Shown here: piece after piece, positions 7,741 to 16,153 of the stretch
Layout: every line of letters starts with the position of its first letter
How positions within the stretch are numbered: the first letter of the stretch is position 1
From: Gammaproteobacteria bacterium
Lineage (GTDB): Bacteria > Pseudomonadota > Gammaproteobacteria > Pseudomonadales > Cellvibrionaceae
Reading direction: 5' to 3'
Assembly: GCA_021151625.1 (NCBI GenBank)
Contig: JAGKWY010000013.1
Span: 1 to 41,141 of the forward strand
DNA length: 41,141 nt
The notes under the pieces: model-generated
What the model saw: only the letters and a program-made list of their open reading frames with translations
Database searches by the model: none
Told to the model about the DNA's origin: nothing
Program-made: the position numbers and the translations under genes

Positions 7741-8979
7741 TTATTCCGCGCGCATGGCTTCAATAGGCATAATTTTCGCGGCACGCAATGCAGGCACCAG
7801 ACCAGCAATAGCCCCAATCAGTACCAGTAAGATAATTGCTGTAATAGCCACTTGAAAATTGATTTCGGGATTTTTAAAAAACGGCAGTTGTGCACCCACT
7901 GAATTCAACGCAAAAGCAACTAACTCTATTAACCCAACACCTAACACCAACCCTGCATAACCTGCGATGGCCGTTACTAAAATTGATTCAAACAGCAAAC
8001 TGCTTACGATGTTAAACGGTGTTGCGCCCAGGGCTTTACGAATACCAATTTCACGCGTGCGTTCTTTTACCGTGATAATCATGATATTGCTGACACCTAC
8101 TATTCCTGCCATCAAGGTACCCAAACCGACAAACCAGATAATCGCGTTGATGCCAAAAAATAAGCCGTTTACCATTTTGGCAGGTTCAGCCATATTGAAT
8201 GAGTTGATTGCACGTTTATCTTCGGGTGCTACTGAGTGACGACGTTTGATTAATTCAATAACACTTTTTTCCAGGGCAAAACCATCGACACCTTCTTGAG
8301 GGCGCAACCAAAAGGAGCCTATCATGTTGTTGGTACCAAACATTTTTTGAAAGGTCGCAGCAGGAATGTACACGCGTTCAGAGTCGCGCCCGCGATTGCC
8401 CTTGTCATAAAAAACGCCCACCACTTTCATTACTACACCGTTGACTCTGACATCCTTCCCTACCGGGTCTATTCCTTTACCAAACAGACGCTCAACTACC
8501 ACTGAACCTAAAAGCGCAATCTTGCGTACTTCTGCATCATCGAGCGAATTTATTTTGCGACCCGCGGTGAAAGGCACTTTTTCTTTGATATCAAAATATT
8601 CATCTGGCACACCCATAAGCTCAAAGCTACCCTGCTTGGTGCCGTTAACAATTGCTATATCACTGCGATTGCTCTGCTGCGAAATAAAACGCACGCCGGG
8701 AACTTGCTGTTTAACCGCAGCCACATCGTTTTCGGTTAACTGGATGTATCGCCCCATACCCATGCCTTTATAAGCCACCGAGGTTGTGCCGGTATAAACC
8801 ACAATAAAATCCAGCACGTCTGATCCAAAATCCTCGTAGATGCCATTTTGCATTCCACGCCCGGCACCGAGCAGCAGAATTAGCATCAAAATTCCCCAAA
8901 ACACACCAAAGGCGGTAAGTGCCGTGCGCAATTTATTCATGCGCAGTGTGTAGAGAATTTCTTGCAAACTATCGATCAT
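7741..8979 (-). CDS. ABC transporter permease, FtsX/MacB type (copy A2)
   Basis: 412-residue MacB-like permease. It opens MIDSLQEILYTLRMNKLRTA and has a first membrane segment near residues 18-40, a periplasmic domain, and VKERTREIGIRKALGATPFN before the last membrane bundle. It ends IMPIEAMRAE. Start, coupling loop and end closely match the permease at 11272-12522 (IEAM[RK]AE ending), so the two are duplicates. It sits 72 bases after the ATPase gene, and its stop is 11 bases before the next permease start. Confidence 0.9.
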   Translation of the reverse strand: MIDSLQEILYTLRMNKLRTALTAFGVFWGILMLILLLGAGRGMQNGIYEDFGSDVLDFIVVYTGTTSVAYKGMGMGRYIQLTENDVAAVKQQVPGVRFISQQSNRSDIAIVNGTKQGSFELMGVPDEYFDIKEKVPFTAGRKINSLDDAEVRKIALLGSVVVERLFGKGIDPVGKDVRVNGVVMKVVGVFYDKGNRGRDSERVYIPAATFQKMFGTNNMIGSFWLRPQEGVDGFALEKSVIELIKRRHSVAPEDKRAINSFNMAEPAKMVNGLFFGINAIIWFVGLGTLMAGIVGVSNIMIITVKERTREIGIRKALGATPFNIVSSLLFESILVTAIAGYAGLVLGVGLIELVAFALNSVGAQLPFFKNPEINFQVAITAIILLVLIGAIAGLVPALRAAKIMPIEAMRAE

Positions 8980-9051
8980 GGCAGTTAACCCAAATTTCTT
9001 TTTTCAACACAAATATTTTCTAACCCGCTTTTTTTTAACTCGCTCTTTTTT

Positions 9052-9777
9052 CTAACTCAAAATCTCTTCTTCATCCTGATCGGCGATTTCGTCTGCCAGA
9101 TGAGAGTGGTGCTTACCGGCAACAATTAATCCGTCTTTCAAAATAATCTGGCGTTGGGTTTGATCGGCGATGTCCTGTTCGTGGGTCACTATCACTATGG
9201 TGTTGCCGAGTTGATGGATATCTTTCACCAAAGCCATGACTTCCTGGGTGGTTTGGCTATCCAGCGCACCGGTAGGTTCGTCAGCAAGAATCACTTTCGG
9301 TTGGGTTACCAGTGCGCGTGCAATTGCCACGCGCTGCTTTTGGCCGCCTGACATTTCATTAGGCATGTGTTTGGCGCGATGCGATAAGCCCACCATTTCC
9401 AAATATTTTTCCGCGCGATAGTTGCGCTCTTTGCGGCTTACACCCTGGTAATACAAAGGTAAGGCCACATTTTCGGTGGCATTCTTAAAGGGCAATAAGT
9501 TGAACGATTGAAAGACAAAGCCCAGCAATTCGTTGCGCATTTTTGCAGCGGTTTTTTCTTTTAACTTTTTAATTTCGCGCCCGGCTAGAAAATAATCGCC
9601 CTGGTCGTGGTTATCCAAAATGCCGAGGATATTGAGCAGGGTCGATTTGCCCGAACCCGATGACCCCATGATCGACACCAGTTCGCCCTCGCGAATGTGC
9701 AGGTCAATGCCCTTAAGCACATGCAATGGCTGTTCGCCGGAGTGATAATACTTGTGGATGTTATGCAATTTGATCAT
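9052..9777 (-). CDS. ABC transporter ATP-binding protein, LolD/MacB-like
   Basis: 241-residue nucleotide-binding subunit and the only ATPase in the cluster. It has Walker A GSSGSGKST, Q-loop in FVFQSFNLLP, signature MSGGQKQRVAIARAL, Walker B VILADEPTGALD and switch His in IVIVTHEQD. All catalytic residues are present, so it is functional by sequence. It has the short LolD/YknY form, in which permease and ATPase are separate, unlike fused MacB. It lies between the two permease pairs, with 221 bases on its upstream side, and so could have its own promoter and serve both pairs (inference). Confidence 0.95.
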   Translation of the reverse strand: MIKLHNIHKYYHSGEQPLHVLKGIDLHIREGELVSIMGSSGSGKSTLLNILGILDNHDQGDYFLAGREIKKLKEKTAAKMRNELLGFVFQSFNLLPFKNATENVALPLYYQGVSRKERNYRAEKYLEMVGLSHRAKHMPNEMSGGQKQRVAIARALVTQPKVILADEPTGALDSQTTQEVMALVKDIHQLGNTIVIVTHEQDIADQTQRQIILKDGLIVAGKHHSHLADEIADQDEEEILS

Positions 9778-9998
9778 GGTGGCTTCCTGTTATCTGTATC
9801 GCTAGTGAGCCTGCTGTTGTGGCTCCCTAGCTTAGAGGCTTTTGCACAAATGTCCGGCCTTTTTACCCTGGCTTAACACACTCATGACAAGTGTCAGCGA
9901 ATTAGTCTGTGCATTTTGCTCTGGTTACTACTTTGGATGTGTATCCGATTGTTTTGGATTCAGGCCGTTAAAAATTTTTCCTACTGTTATGGACGATA
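9778..9998 (-). promoter_or_regulatory. Gap upstream of the ATPase gene, possible internal promoter
   Basis: 221 bases with no gene. TGACAAGTGTCA (9885-9896) is a palindrome with 5-bp arms and a 2-base centre, about 108 bases upstream of the ATPase ATG. On the minus strand TTGTCA could act as a -35, but the -10 is poor. The site could be an operator for an internal promoter. Low confidence. Confidence 0.3.
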
Positions 9999-11261
9999 CT
10001 ATTCATCTTGCAGCGCGGTGATGGGATTGACCGACGCGGCTTTCATTGCCGGCAGCAGCGCCGCAAGCACACCGGTAATCACCAATACACTCAGCGCCAT
10101 AAAGGCGATATTGATGTCGATATAAGGCGAGGCAAATAAGCCATCGCCCTGTCCCAGTTTCACCAGCAGGGCGCGTATGCCTTCCAGCAGCAAAACGCCC
10201 GCCACCAGACCGGCATAGCCGGCGACTCCGGTAATCACCAACGATTCATGGATGATCATCAAACTGATATTGGTTGGTGTGGCGCCCATGGCTTTGCGCA
10301 CCCCGATTTCGCGCGTGCGTTCTTTTACGACCACCAACATAATATTACCCACACCAATTACGCCGGCGATGATAGTGCCAATCGCCACCATCCAGCTAAA
10401 ACCCAAAATACCCGTTACCAGATCGCGGTTCTGCTGATAGTTTTGCTCCATATTAAAACCGCCAATTACACCGCTATCATCCGGGTGGATTTTTTTGCGT
10501 TCATAGAGCAATTTTTTTACATCGCGCTCCAGGTCATAGGGGTTAACCCCTGGCTTGGGTGAAAAAATAATGATTTGGTAGGAGTCCATTTGATTGAACG
10601 CCTGACGCAGGGTTTCATTGGGAATGTAAATGCGTGCGTTGTTTTGCTCGGCGTCACTACCCGGTTCAACCGAGCGGGAAATGCCCACGATTTTGAATTT
10701 CACGCCGCGAATATCAATAGATTCGCCAATGGGATTTTGGCCGTTTTTAAACAACACTTCCTTTACGCGCGTGCCTATCACCGCGACCTTGCGTTTTTCC
10801 TTTTCATCCAGCGCGTTGACATAGCGGCCCTCAATCAATTTGATAAATTCAAACGGCGCCCAGCCTTGATGAGTCCCGCGGACCGTAAAAGAGCCACTCT
10901 CTTTGCCGTAAACCACATAAGAGGCAGCACCCCAGGTGCCAAGATTATTTTTTCCATCCACGGTTTGAACACCGGGAATGGATTGACGAATTGCCTCTAC
11001 ATCTTCGGGCGTAAATTTTATCGCGCGCCCCTTACCCAAACCCTGATATTCCAGCTGTGTGGTATTGGACGGCCAAAAAATTACAATACTTTTTGCATCA
11101 CCAAAAATACCTTCAATGCGCGTACCAAAGCCTGTGCCAAAACCCAGGAGCAATACCAACATAAAAATGCCCCAGAAAACGCCGAATGCGGTTAAGCCGG
11201 TGCGCAATTTTTGCCGGCGCAAACTGGTAAGAATTTCTTGCCACTTATCCAACTCAAACAT
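9999..11261 (-). CDS. ABC transporter permease, FtsX/MacB type (copy B1)
   Basis: 420-residue MacB-like permease opening MFELDKWQEILTSLRRQKLR, with first membrane segment LTAFGVFWGIFMLVLLLGFG and coupling loop VVKERTREIGVRKAMGATPTN. It ends VNPITALQDE. It is the close relative of the 6464-7729 gene and follows the 11272-12522 permease after 10 bases. The periplasmic domains of the two B copies have clearly diverged (for example EGIFGDAKSIVIFWPSNT versus NEGFPRVPNIVWVWVQGNT). This suggests that the duplicated pair recognises something slightly different (inference). Confidence 0.9.
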   Translation of the reverse strand: MFELDKWQEILTSLRRQKLRTGLTAFGVFWGIFMLVLLLGFGTGFGTRIEGIFGDAKSIVIFWPSNTTQLEYQGLGKGRAIKFTPEDVEAIRQSIPGVQTVDGKNNLGTWGAASYVVYGKESGSFTVRGTHQGWAPFEFIKLIEGRYVNALDEKEKRKVAVIGTRVKEVLFKNGQNPIGESIDIRGVKFKIVGISRSVEPGSDAEQNNARIYIPNETLRQAFNQMDSYQIIIFSPKPGVNPYDLERDVKKLLYERKKIHPDDSGVIGGFNMEQNYQQNRDLVTGILGFSWMVAIGTIIAGVIGVGNIMLVVVKERTREIGVRKAMGATPTNISLMIIHESLVITGVAGYAGLVAGVLLLEGIRALLVKLGQGDGLFASPYIDINIAFMALSVLVITGVLAALLPAMKAASVNPITALQDE

Positions 11262-11271
11262 AAGCCCTTCC

Positions 11272-12522
11272 TTATTCCGCTTTCATGGCTTCAATCGGCG
11301 TGATGCGCGCCGCGCGCAATGCTGGCATTAATCCGGCGACTACTCCTGCTGCAATCAACAACAAGAGCGCGCTGATGGCAATGCCAATATCAATTTCCGG
11401 CTGGCGAAAAAATGGTAAATCGACTTTCAAATGGGTGAGCAACGCTGAAACGGCTTCCAGAATTCCCACACCCAGGACCAACCCGCTATAACCGGCAATA
11501 CTGGTAACCAATACCGATTCAAATAACAAACTGCCAACAATTGATGAGGGATTTGCGCCCAACGCTTTACGAATGCCAATTTCGCGCGTGCGCTCTTTTA
11601 CGGTGATGATCATGATGTTGCTCACGCCCACAATTCCCGCGAGCAAAGTGCCAATGCCCACCAACCAGATAAACATATTCAAACCGGAAAACATCGCATT
11701 GAGTTCGGCTGCATCGCGCGCTTTGTTGGCCACAGAAATTGCGCGCACATCGTCAGGTGCAATTTTGTGGCGCTGCTTGAGCAGTGTAAGGATTTCTTCT
11801 TCCAGTTTTATGCCGTCGTAGCCAGATTTGGGACGCACGGTAATCAAGTCCACTTGCTGACCGCCACCAAAGGCTTTTTTAAACGCAGTCACAGGCAAAT
11901 AAACACGCTCTGACATGCGTCCCTGGTTACCTTTATCAAAAAATAATCCAATCACTTTGAACGATATGCCGTTAATTTGAATTTCTTTGCCCATCGCCTC
12001 TGCGTGCGTGGTAAACAACCGCTCGCTCACGCGCGTACCTACCACCACCACTTTGCGATTGTCATCCTGATCAAGCAAATTCAACTTCCGACCATCATCA
12101 AAACGCACTTTTTCCTTGATATTGAAATACTGGTCAGCCACACCCAACACGCCGAAGCTACCTGACTTGGGGCCATAGGTAATAGATACGTCGGAATTGA
12201 TAAAGGAACCGAGCGGGTTTTCGCTGGAAAGAAAACGAACACCGGGAATTTTCTGGCGCACTGCCGCCATATCGGCTTCGGTTAACTCGATTTGCCGACC
12301 AACCGGCAAGCCCATGTAGGGCACAGAGGTAGTGCTGGGGAAGATCCAGATGGAATCGGCAACGTCATTGCTCCAACCATCGGCAAAGGCTTTCTCCATC
12401 CCGCGCCCGGCACCGAGCAACAGGATCAACATCAAAATGCCCCAGAAGACACCAAAAGCGGTCAGCCCGGTGCGCAGCTTGTTCTGGCGCAGGGTAAAAA
12501 GGATTTCTTGCAAACTGTCCAT
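11272..12522 (-). CDS. ABC transporter permease, FtsX/MacB type (copy A1), first gene of cluster
   Basis: 416-residue MacB-like permease, opening MDSLQEILFTLRQNKLRTGL and ending ITPIEAMKAE, with VKERTREIGIRKALGANPSS in the coupling loop. It is paralogous to the 7741-8979 gene. As the most upstream gene it should carry the main promoter of the cluster, within the 793-base region to its right. The minus-strand ribosome site is weak (GGGAAA about 8 bases before the ATG). Confidence 0.9.
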   Translation of the reverse strand: MDSLQEILFTLRQNKLRTGLTAFGVFWGILMLILLLGAGRGMEKAFADGWSNDVADSIWIFPSTTSVPYMGLPVGRQIELTEADMAAVRQKIPGVRFLSSENPLGSFINSDVSITYGPKSGSFGVLGVADQYFNIKEKVRFDDGRKLNLLDQDDNRKVVVVGTRVSERLFTTHAEAMGKEIQINGISFKVIGLFFDKGNQGRMSERVYLPVTAFKKAFGGGQQVDLITVRPKSGYDGIKLEEEILTLLKQRHKIAPDDVRAISVANKARDAAELNAMFSGLNMFIWLVGIGTLLAGIVGVSNIMIITVKERTREIGIRKALGANPSSIVGSLLFESVLVTSIAGYSGLVLGVGILEAVSALLTHLKVDLPFFRQPEIDIGIAISALLLLIAAGVVAGLMPALRAARITPIEAMKAE

Positions 12523-13243
12523 GGCGATTTCCCAATCGATTCTGGCAATAACTCTTGTGGTCTAACCCGGAAACTTGTGGAATTTGACGCACCCGCAATC
12601 CTGTTGGATTCACTTCCAGCAACTTTATTTACAAACTGCCGTATCTCATAACTCACTCAACGCTAGCTATAAACAGCTGCTATCTGATTGGCAAATTAAC
12701 ACAGAGTTCCGCGCCAGTGATAATTGGATTACTTTTTCTCCTATCAGTGATTAATAGTGAAAAACCCCCGGCAGTAACCTGCCGGGGCCAAACAGCCGAC
12801 CAACACCAATCACTGACGGTCGGCACAGGCGAAAACAACAAACTCCCAAGTTGGGGGATGGGCGAGAATTTGTTGTTTTCATTGGATTAGATGGTGAAAA
12901 CAAGCTACCAGATTCAAACACTGGAAAAAATTACCGGCCATGACATTTGGCACTGTTTATATAAAATCGCTTAATGATAAAATTAATTTCCTAAATTTTA
13001 TCTAAATTTTCTTCGCGCACGAATGCATCAAAAAATGCATTATTTATCTATTTATTATCAAGTATTTTTTAAAAATTTATTAACGCTTTTATTGAAACGT
13101 TGTTAGGCAAGATTGCAGAATTTATCTCTTATCGATAAGTATATTAACACAATGAATTTTCTTCTATAAAAACCAATATACGTTTAGCGACGTTAAATAA
13201 AAATAGTGATGTCATGATTTGTAAATAGACACTTATATATGAA
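12523..13243. other. AT-rich gene-poor region upstream of the efflux cluster
   Basis: No protein-coding frame is convincing here. 12758-12880 holds three consecutive stem-loops (listed as a candidate RNA). 12900-13300 is strikingly AT-rich compared with its surroundings and contains a perfect 12-bp palindrome CTTATCGATAAG (13128-13139) and a small hairpin AATGCAT / ATGCATT (13022-13041). This is compatible with a regulatory or recently acquired segment. Confidence 0.4.
12758..12880 (-). ncRNA. Candidate small RNA, three stem-loops with terminator
   Basis: Read on the minus strand, about 120 bases fold into three successive hairpins. The first has 12-bp arms at 12869-12880 and 12831-12842. 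The second has 7-bp arms GCCGACC / GGTCGGC (12795-12801, 12818-12824). The third has 9-bp arms CCCCGGCAG / CTGCCGGGG (12766-12774, 12779-12787) followed on the minus strand by GTTTTT. The last is a good intrinsic terminator that no protein gene needs. A -10-like TCTAAT (plus 12886-12891) would start the RNA at the first hairpin, but no good -35 is seen. It could instead be a leader attenuator of the permease operon. It does not match RNAs I know. Confidence 0.4.
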
Positions 13244-13272
13244 TTGACATTAATAAAGTTCAAAAATAGAGT
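13244..13272 (+). promoter_or_regulatory. Sigma70 promoter of the small secreted protein gene
   Basis: Perfect -35 TTGACA (13244-13249), 17-base spacer, -10 TAGAGT (13267-13272). Transcription would begin near 13279, about 37 bases before the ATG at 13316. Confidence 0.65.
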
Positions 13273-13315
13273 TTTCTGGCCATTAATTTCGATGGTGCAA
13301 ACAAGGAATAAAACT

Positions 13316-13672
13316 ATGAAAGTATTTAGTGTTAAATCTATTTTTCTTTCTCTGGCTGCTTGTGGAATGTTTTCTGTGGCGGCGCAAGCCAGCGCCGAAG
13401 TGTTCGAATCAAAAGGTACCTACTACGGCGATTACACAAAACCAGGCTGTTCATGGAATATGGTTTCCTATGGGTCCTGGGGCAATGAATCCATTTTGGT
13501 TTGCGCCCACGCAAGCGGTGCGGAAATTGTTGGAACCAAATCCGTTCGCTATAACGTCTCAGGTGTAGGAACTACTTGCAATGTTTACGGTAATAGCCTT
13601 TCTAACGTAGAAACCGTTGGCAGCAACAATAGTTACAACACCTGTGTAAGCTATCGTCTTTCACGCAAATAA
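13316..13672 (+). CDS. Small secreted cysteine-containing protein
   Basis: 118-residue exported protein. The open frame extends further up, but the start is placed at 13316 because AAGGAA (13302-13307) precedes it and residues 1-25 (MKVFSVKSIFLSLAACGMFSVAAQA) then form a clean signal peptide cleaved after AQA. The upstream extension covers the promoter. The mature part of about 93 residues has four cysteines (GCSW, LVCAH, TTCNVYG, NTCVSYRL), consistent with two disulfides, and many Gly/Ser/Asn/Tyr. I do not recognise the family. It is alone in an AT-rich segment with its own promoter and terminator, suggesting a monocistronic, possibly acquired gene. Confidence 0.7.
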   Translation: MKVFSVKSIFLSLAACGMFSVAAQASAEVFESKGTYYGDYTKPGCSWNMVSYGSWGNESILVCAHASGAEIVGTKSVRYNVSGVGTTCNVYGNSLSNVETVGSNNSYNTCVSYRLSRK

Positions 13673-13707
13673 TTTTTCAAAAAGTTTGGAAAATTCAGCT
13701 TGCGATA

Positions 13708-13741
13708 ACAAACAGATCCCCGACGAAAGCCGGGGGTTTGT
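13708..13741 (+). terminator. Terminator after the small secreted protein gene
   Basis: ACAAAC and CCCCG (13708-13722) pair with CGGGG and GTTTGT (13731-13741) around an internal loop and a GAAA-containing apex. The trailing T-run is weak. It lies 36 bases past the stop codon. Confidence 0.55.
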
Positions 13742-13873
13742 ATCTAGTGGCAATAAGTCTCTGGTAAAGGTTACTTGCTCAAAGAATTTACATCATTGCT
13801 AATACATGCCCAGCTAATACACATTATTAGTTAGAAAATTAGCCATCTTCTCTAACAAGAGACTTGTAGTTAA
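13742..13873. other. Non-coding spacer before the PEP-CTERM remnant
   Basis: I see no gene, terminator or clear promoter here. It may hold decayed upstream sequence of the PEP-CTERM remnant. Confidence 0.3.
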
Positions 13874-14101
13874 AATGCTCTCGTCCGGACAACTGGATAT
13901 CACACGACTATAGCTCTTTTAAATAGCCTTAGATCCCGAACTACTCGGGTTGCCAATGATTGGGCAATTACCGACAGTGCTAATTTTTGGTTGGATTTTT
14001 TAACCATTACCTATAAGCCATCGTCTGTACCCGAACCTGCTCCGCTGGTTCTTTTATCAGTGGCATTGGCCGGCCTTGTTGTTCGCCGTCGTGTTACTTA
14101 A
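13874..14101 (+). pseudogene. Orphan C-terminus of a PEP-CTERM protein
   Basis: A 75-codon open frame without any ATG or ribosome site runs from just after a TAA to the stop at 14099-14101. Its end reads SSVPEPAPLVLLSVALAG and then LVVRRRVT. That is the complete tripartite PEP-CTERM sorting signal: the PEP motif, a hydrophobic helix and a terminal Arg cluster. The residues before it (ANFWLDFLTITYKPS) resemble the beta-strand that usually precedes the tail in secreted PEP-CTERM proteins. The rest of the gene, including a signal peptide, is missing, so this looks like a decayed gene. PEP-CTERM proteins are processed by exosortase and tied to exopolysaccharide export. A good terminator follows at once. 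Confidence 0.6.
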
Positions 14102-14115
14102 ACAATTTTCGCTAT

Positions 14116-14153
14116 AAAAAAGCGCAGCCGATTTTCACCGGCTGCGCTTTTTT
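14116..14153. terminator. Bidirectional terminator downstream of leuA
   Basis: Fifteen-bp perfect arms AAAAAAGCGCAGCCG / CGGCTGCGCTTTTTT with an 8-base loop. T-runs on both strands serve leuA (minus) and the PEP-CTERM remnant (plus). Confidence 0.92.
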
Positions 14154-14186
14154 CTAACACGAATTGCTTGTTTTTGTATGATGCTC

Positions 14187-15854
14187 TTAGTTGATAGCAC
14201 CACTGCGGTTTACACCATTAATCAGCGCTTTCACTGCTGAAGTAATGATGTTGCGATCTTGCCCTACACCGTAAACGGGTTTGCCGTTTTTCACTTTGAT
14301 TTCCACGTAAGTTACTGCAGCGACATCGGAACCTTCGCCGACTGAGTGTTCGTGGTAATCAATCACGCTAACTTCGCCGTCGATAAATTGGCTGATCGCA
14401 TGGGCGGCGGCATCAATCGGACCATTGCCACTACCACTGATTTGCACCGTTTTATCTTGATGCTGCGCGTGGATCACAATATCAACTTGATGGGTATCAT
14501 CCTGTTCAGTGAACTTACTCGATTGGTAAGCAATTGGTGCATTTACTGCAAAATATTCATCGTTGAAGATTTTAACAATATCACTCGCCTTCACTTCTTT
14601 ACCGGTGCTGTCACTGACTTTCTGTACCACGGAACTGAATTCAATTTGCAAACGACGCGGTAATTGCAAACCAGCTTCCTGCTGCAACAGGAAACTCACA
14701 CCGCCTTTACCCGATTGCGCGTTCACACGCACTACCGCATCGTAACTGCGATTCAAATCTGCCGGATCAATAGGCAAATAAGGTACTTCCCAAAGCGCAT
14801 CTTTTTTCTGTACCGCAAAACCTTTTTTGATGGCGTCTTGGTGCGAACCCGAGAACGCCGTAAATACCAATTCGCCGGCGTACGGATGACGTGGATGCAC
14901 GGGCAATTGCGTGCACTCTTCATGCAACTTGCGCACACGATCGATATCCGAAAAATCCAGGCCGGGATTGACGCCCTGCGAATACAAGTTCATCGCCAGG
15001 GTTACCAAACACACATTACCGGTGCGCTCGCCATTGCCGAACAAACAACCTTCCACACGATCGGCGCCAGCCATTACCGCCAACTCTGCCGCAGCAACCG
15101 CAGTGCCTCGATCATTGTGTGGATGCACGCTGATAATGATGGAATCGCGACGATTAATATTGCGATGAATCCACTCGATTTGATCCGCGTAAGTATTCGG
15201 CGTATTCATCTCTACCGTTGCAGGCAAATTTAAAATCAATTTTTTTGCCGGCGACGGATTCCAGATATCAACAACTGCATCGCAAACATCTTTCACCAAT
15301 TCAATTTCAGTCGATGAAAATACTTCCGGTGAATATTGGAACGTCCAATCCACTTCCGGTGCAGTAGCGGTTAATTCTTTACACCACTTGGTGCCTTGAA
15401 TAGCGATATTTTTTACGCCCGCTTCGTCAGTGTTGTACACAATTTTGCGGAACGCCGGCGCGAGCGGATTGTACATGTGCAAAATCGCACGCTTGGCGCC
15501 GCGCAAACTCTGCACGGTTTTTTCAATCAAGTCGTAGCGCGCCTGCACCAATACTTCGATAGTCACGTCATCGGGAATTAAATTTTCTTCAATTAACTGA
15601 CGCGTAAAGTTGTAATCAATTTCACTCGCGGAAGGGAAGCCAATTTCGATTTCTTTAAAACCAATCGCGACCAATTCCTTGAACATGCGCAATTTGGTTT
15701 GTACCGACATAGGGTCAATCAGCGCCTGGTTGCCATCGCGCAGGTCAGTGCTCATCCAAATAGGCGGTTTTTCAATGAAATTGTTCGGCCATTGGCGGTC
15801 GGGCAAGGAGACGCCGACAAAACGCTGGTATTTGCTGGATGGATTGGCAAGCAT
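14187..15854 (-). CDS. leuA: 2-isopropylmalate synthase
   Basis: 555-residue LeuA of the long (LeuA2) form. It condenses acetyl-CoA with 2-oxoisovalerate, the first committed step of leucine synthesis in the cytoplasm. The catalytic TIM barrel shows STDLRDGNQA (metal-binding Asp and catalytic Arg) and the metal pair in VHPHNDRG. GCLFGNGERTGNV follows. The C-terminal third (from about residue 430) is the LeuA regulatory domain for leucine feedback, ending VNRSGAIN. The frame can be extended to a TTG at 15860, but AGGAG lies six bases before the ATG at 15854, which is the better start. It is monocistronic and divergent from an Lrp/AsnC regulator. Confidence 0.97.
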   Translation of the reverse strand: MLANPSSKYQRFVGVSLPDRQWPNNFIEKPPIWMSTDLRDGNQALIDPMSVQTKLRMFKELVAIGFKEIEIGFPSASEIDYNFTRQLIEENLIPDDVTIEVLVQARYDLIEKTVQSLRGAKRAILHMYNPLAPAFRKIVYNTDEAGVKNIAIQGTKWCKELTATAPEVDWTFQYSPEVFSSTEIELVKDVCDAVVDIWNPSPAKKLILNLPATVEMNTPNTYADQIEWIHRNINRRDSIIISVHPHNDRGTAVAAAELAVMAGADRVEGCLFGNGERTGNVCLVTLAMNLYSQGVNPGLDFSDIDRVRKLHEECTQLPVHPRHPYAGELVFTAFSGSHQDAIKKGFAVQKKDALWEVPYLPIDPADLNRSYDAVVRVNAQSGKGGVSFLLQQEAGLQLPRRLQIEFSSVVQKVSDSTGKEVKASDIVKIFNDEYFAVNAPIAYQSSKFTEQDDTHQVDIVIHAQHQDKTVQISGSGNGPIDAAAHAISQFIDGEVSVIDYHEHSVGEGSDVAAVTYVEIKVKNGKPVYGVGQDRNIITSAVKALINGVNRSGAIN

Positions 15855-15911
15855 GATCAACTCCTGGGGTAATTGCCGGTTAACGCTATTAAATAATGCA
15901 CTTTAATGTTG

Positions 15912-16113
15912 GAGCTCATGGAACCTTGCTGTGCAAGTGTTCCAGAGACTCCGAGCTGTATAGTTCTTTTGTGTTGCTGTAGCAGTGGTCTTGCGGTCTT
16001 GGCCGATTAAACGAATCTGGTCGGGAACCCGGGGATAACAGGTGCCGGTTTCCGGTGATGCAGTCACATCGGAGGAAACCCCAAACCCGCGCGGATAGCG
16101 CCGGGGCTTTTTT
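15912..16113 (+). ncRNA. Structured intergenic region with plus-strand terminator, candidate RNA or leuA leader
   Basis: A nested hairpin opens it: AGCTC (15913-15917) with GAGCT (15953-15957), enclosing GGAAC / GTTCC and TTGC / GCAA. Further short palindromes follow. It closes with a stem CCCGCGC..GCGC-c-GGG and six T (16086-16113) on the plus strand. A weak plus-strand promoter (TTAACG, 17 bases, TTAATG) precedes it. The terminator argues for a plus-strand RNA of about 200 bases. The alternative is a structured 5' leader of leuA on the minus strand, where no T-run or leucine-rich leader peptide is evident. The 67-codon minus-strand frame here has few Leu codons and was not accepted. Confidence 0.3.
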
Positions 16114-16153
16114 CAGCATGCAGTCAGTATAGGGGAATACTTGCGGCAGATGA

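Noticed and set aside
15916..16119. 67-codon minus-strand frame as a leuA leader peptide
   Set aside because: Few leucine codons, no clustered regulatory codons, no attenuator T-run on the minus strand.
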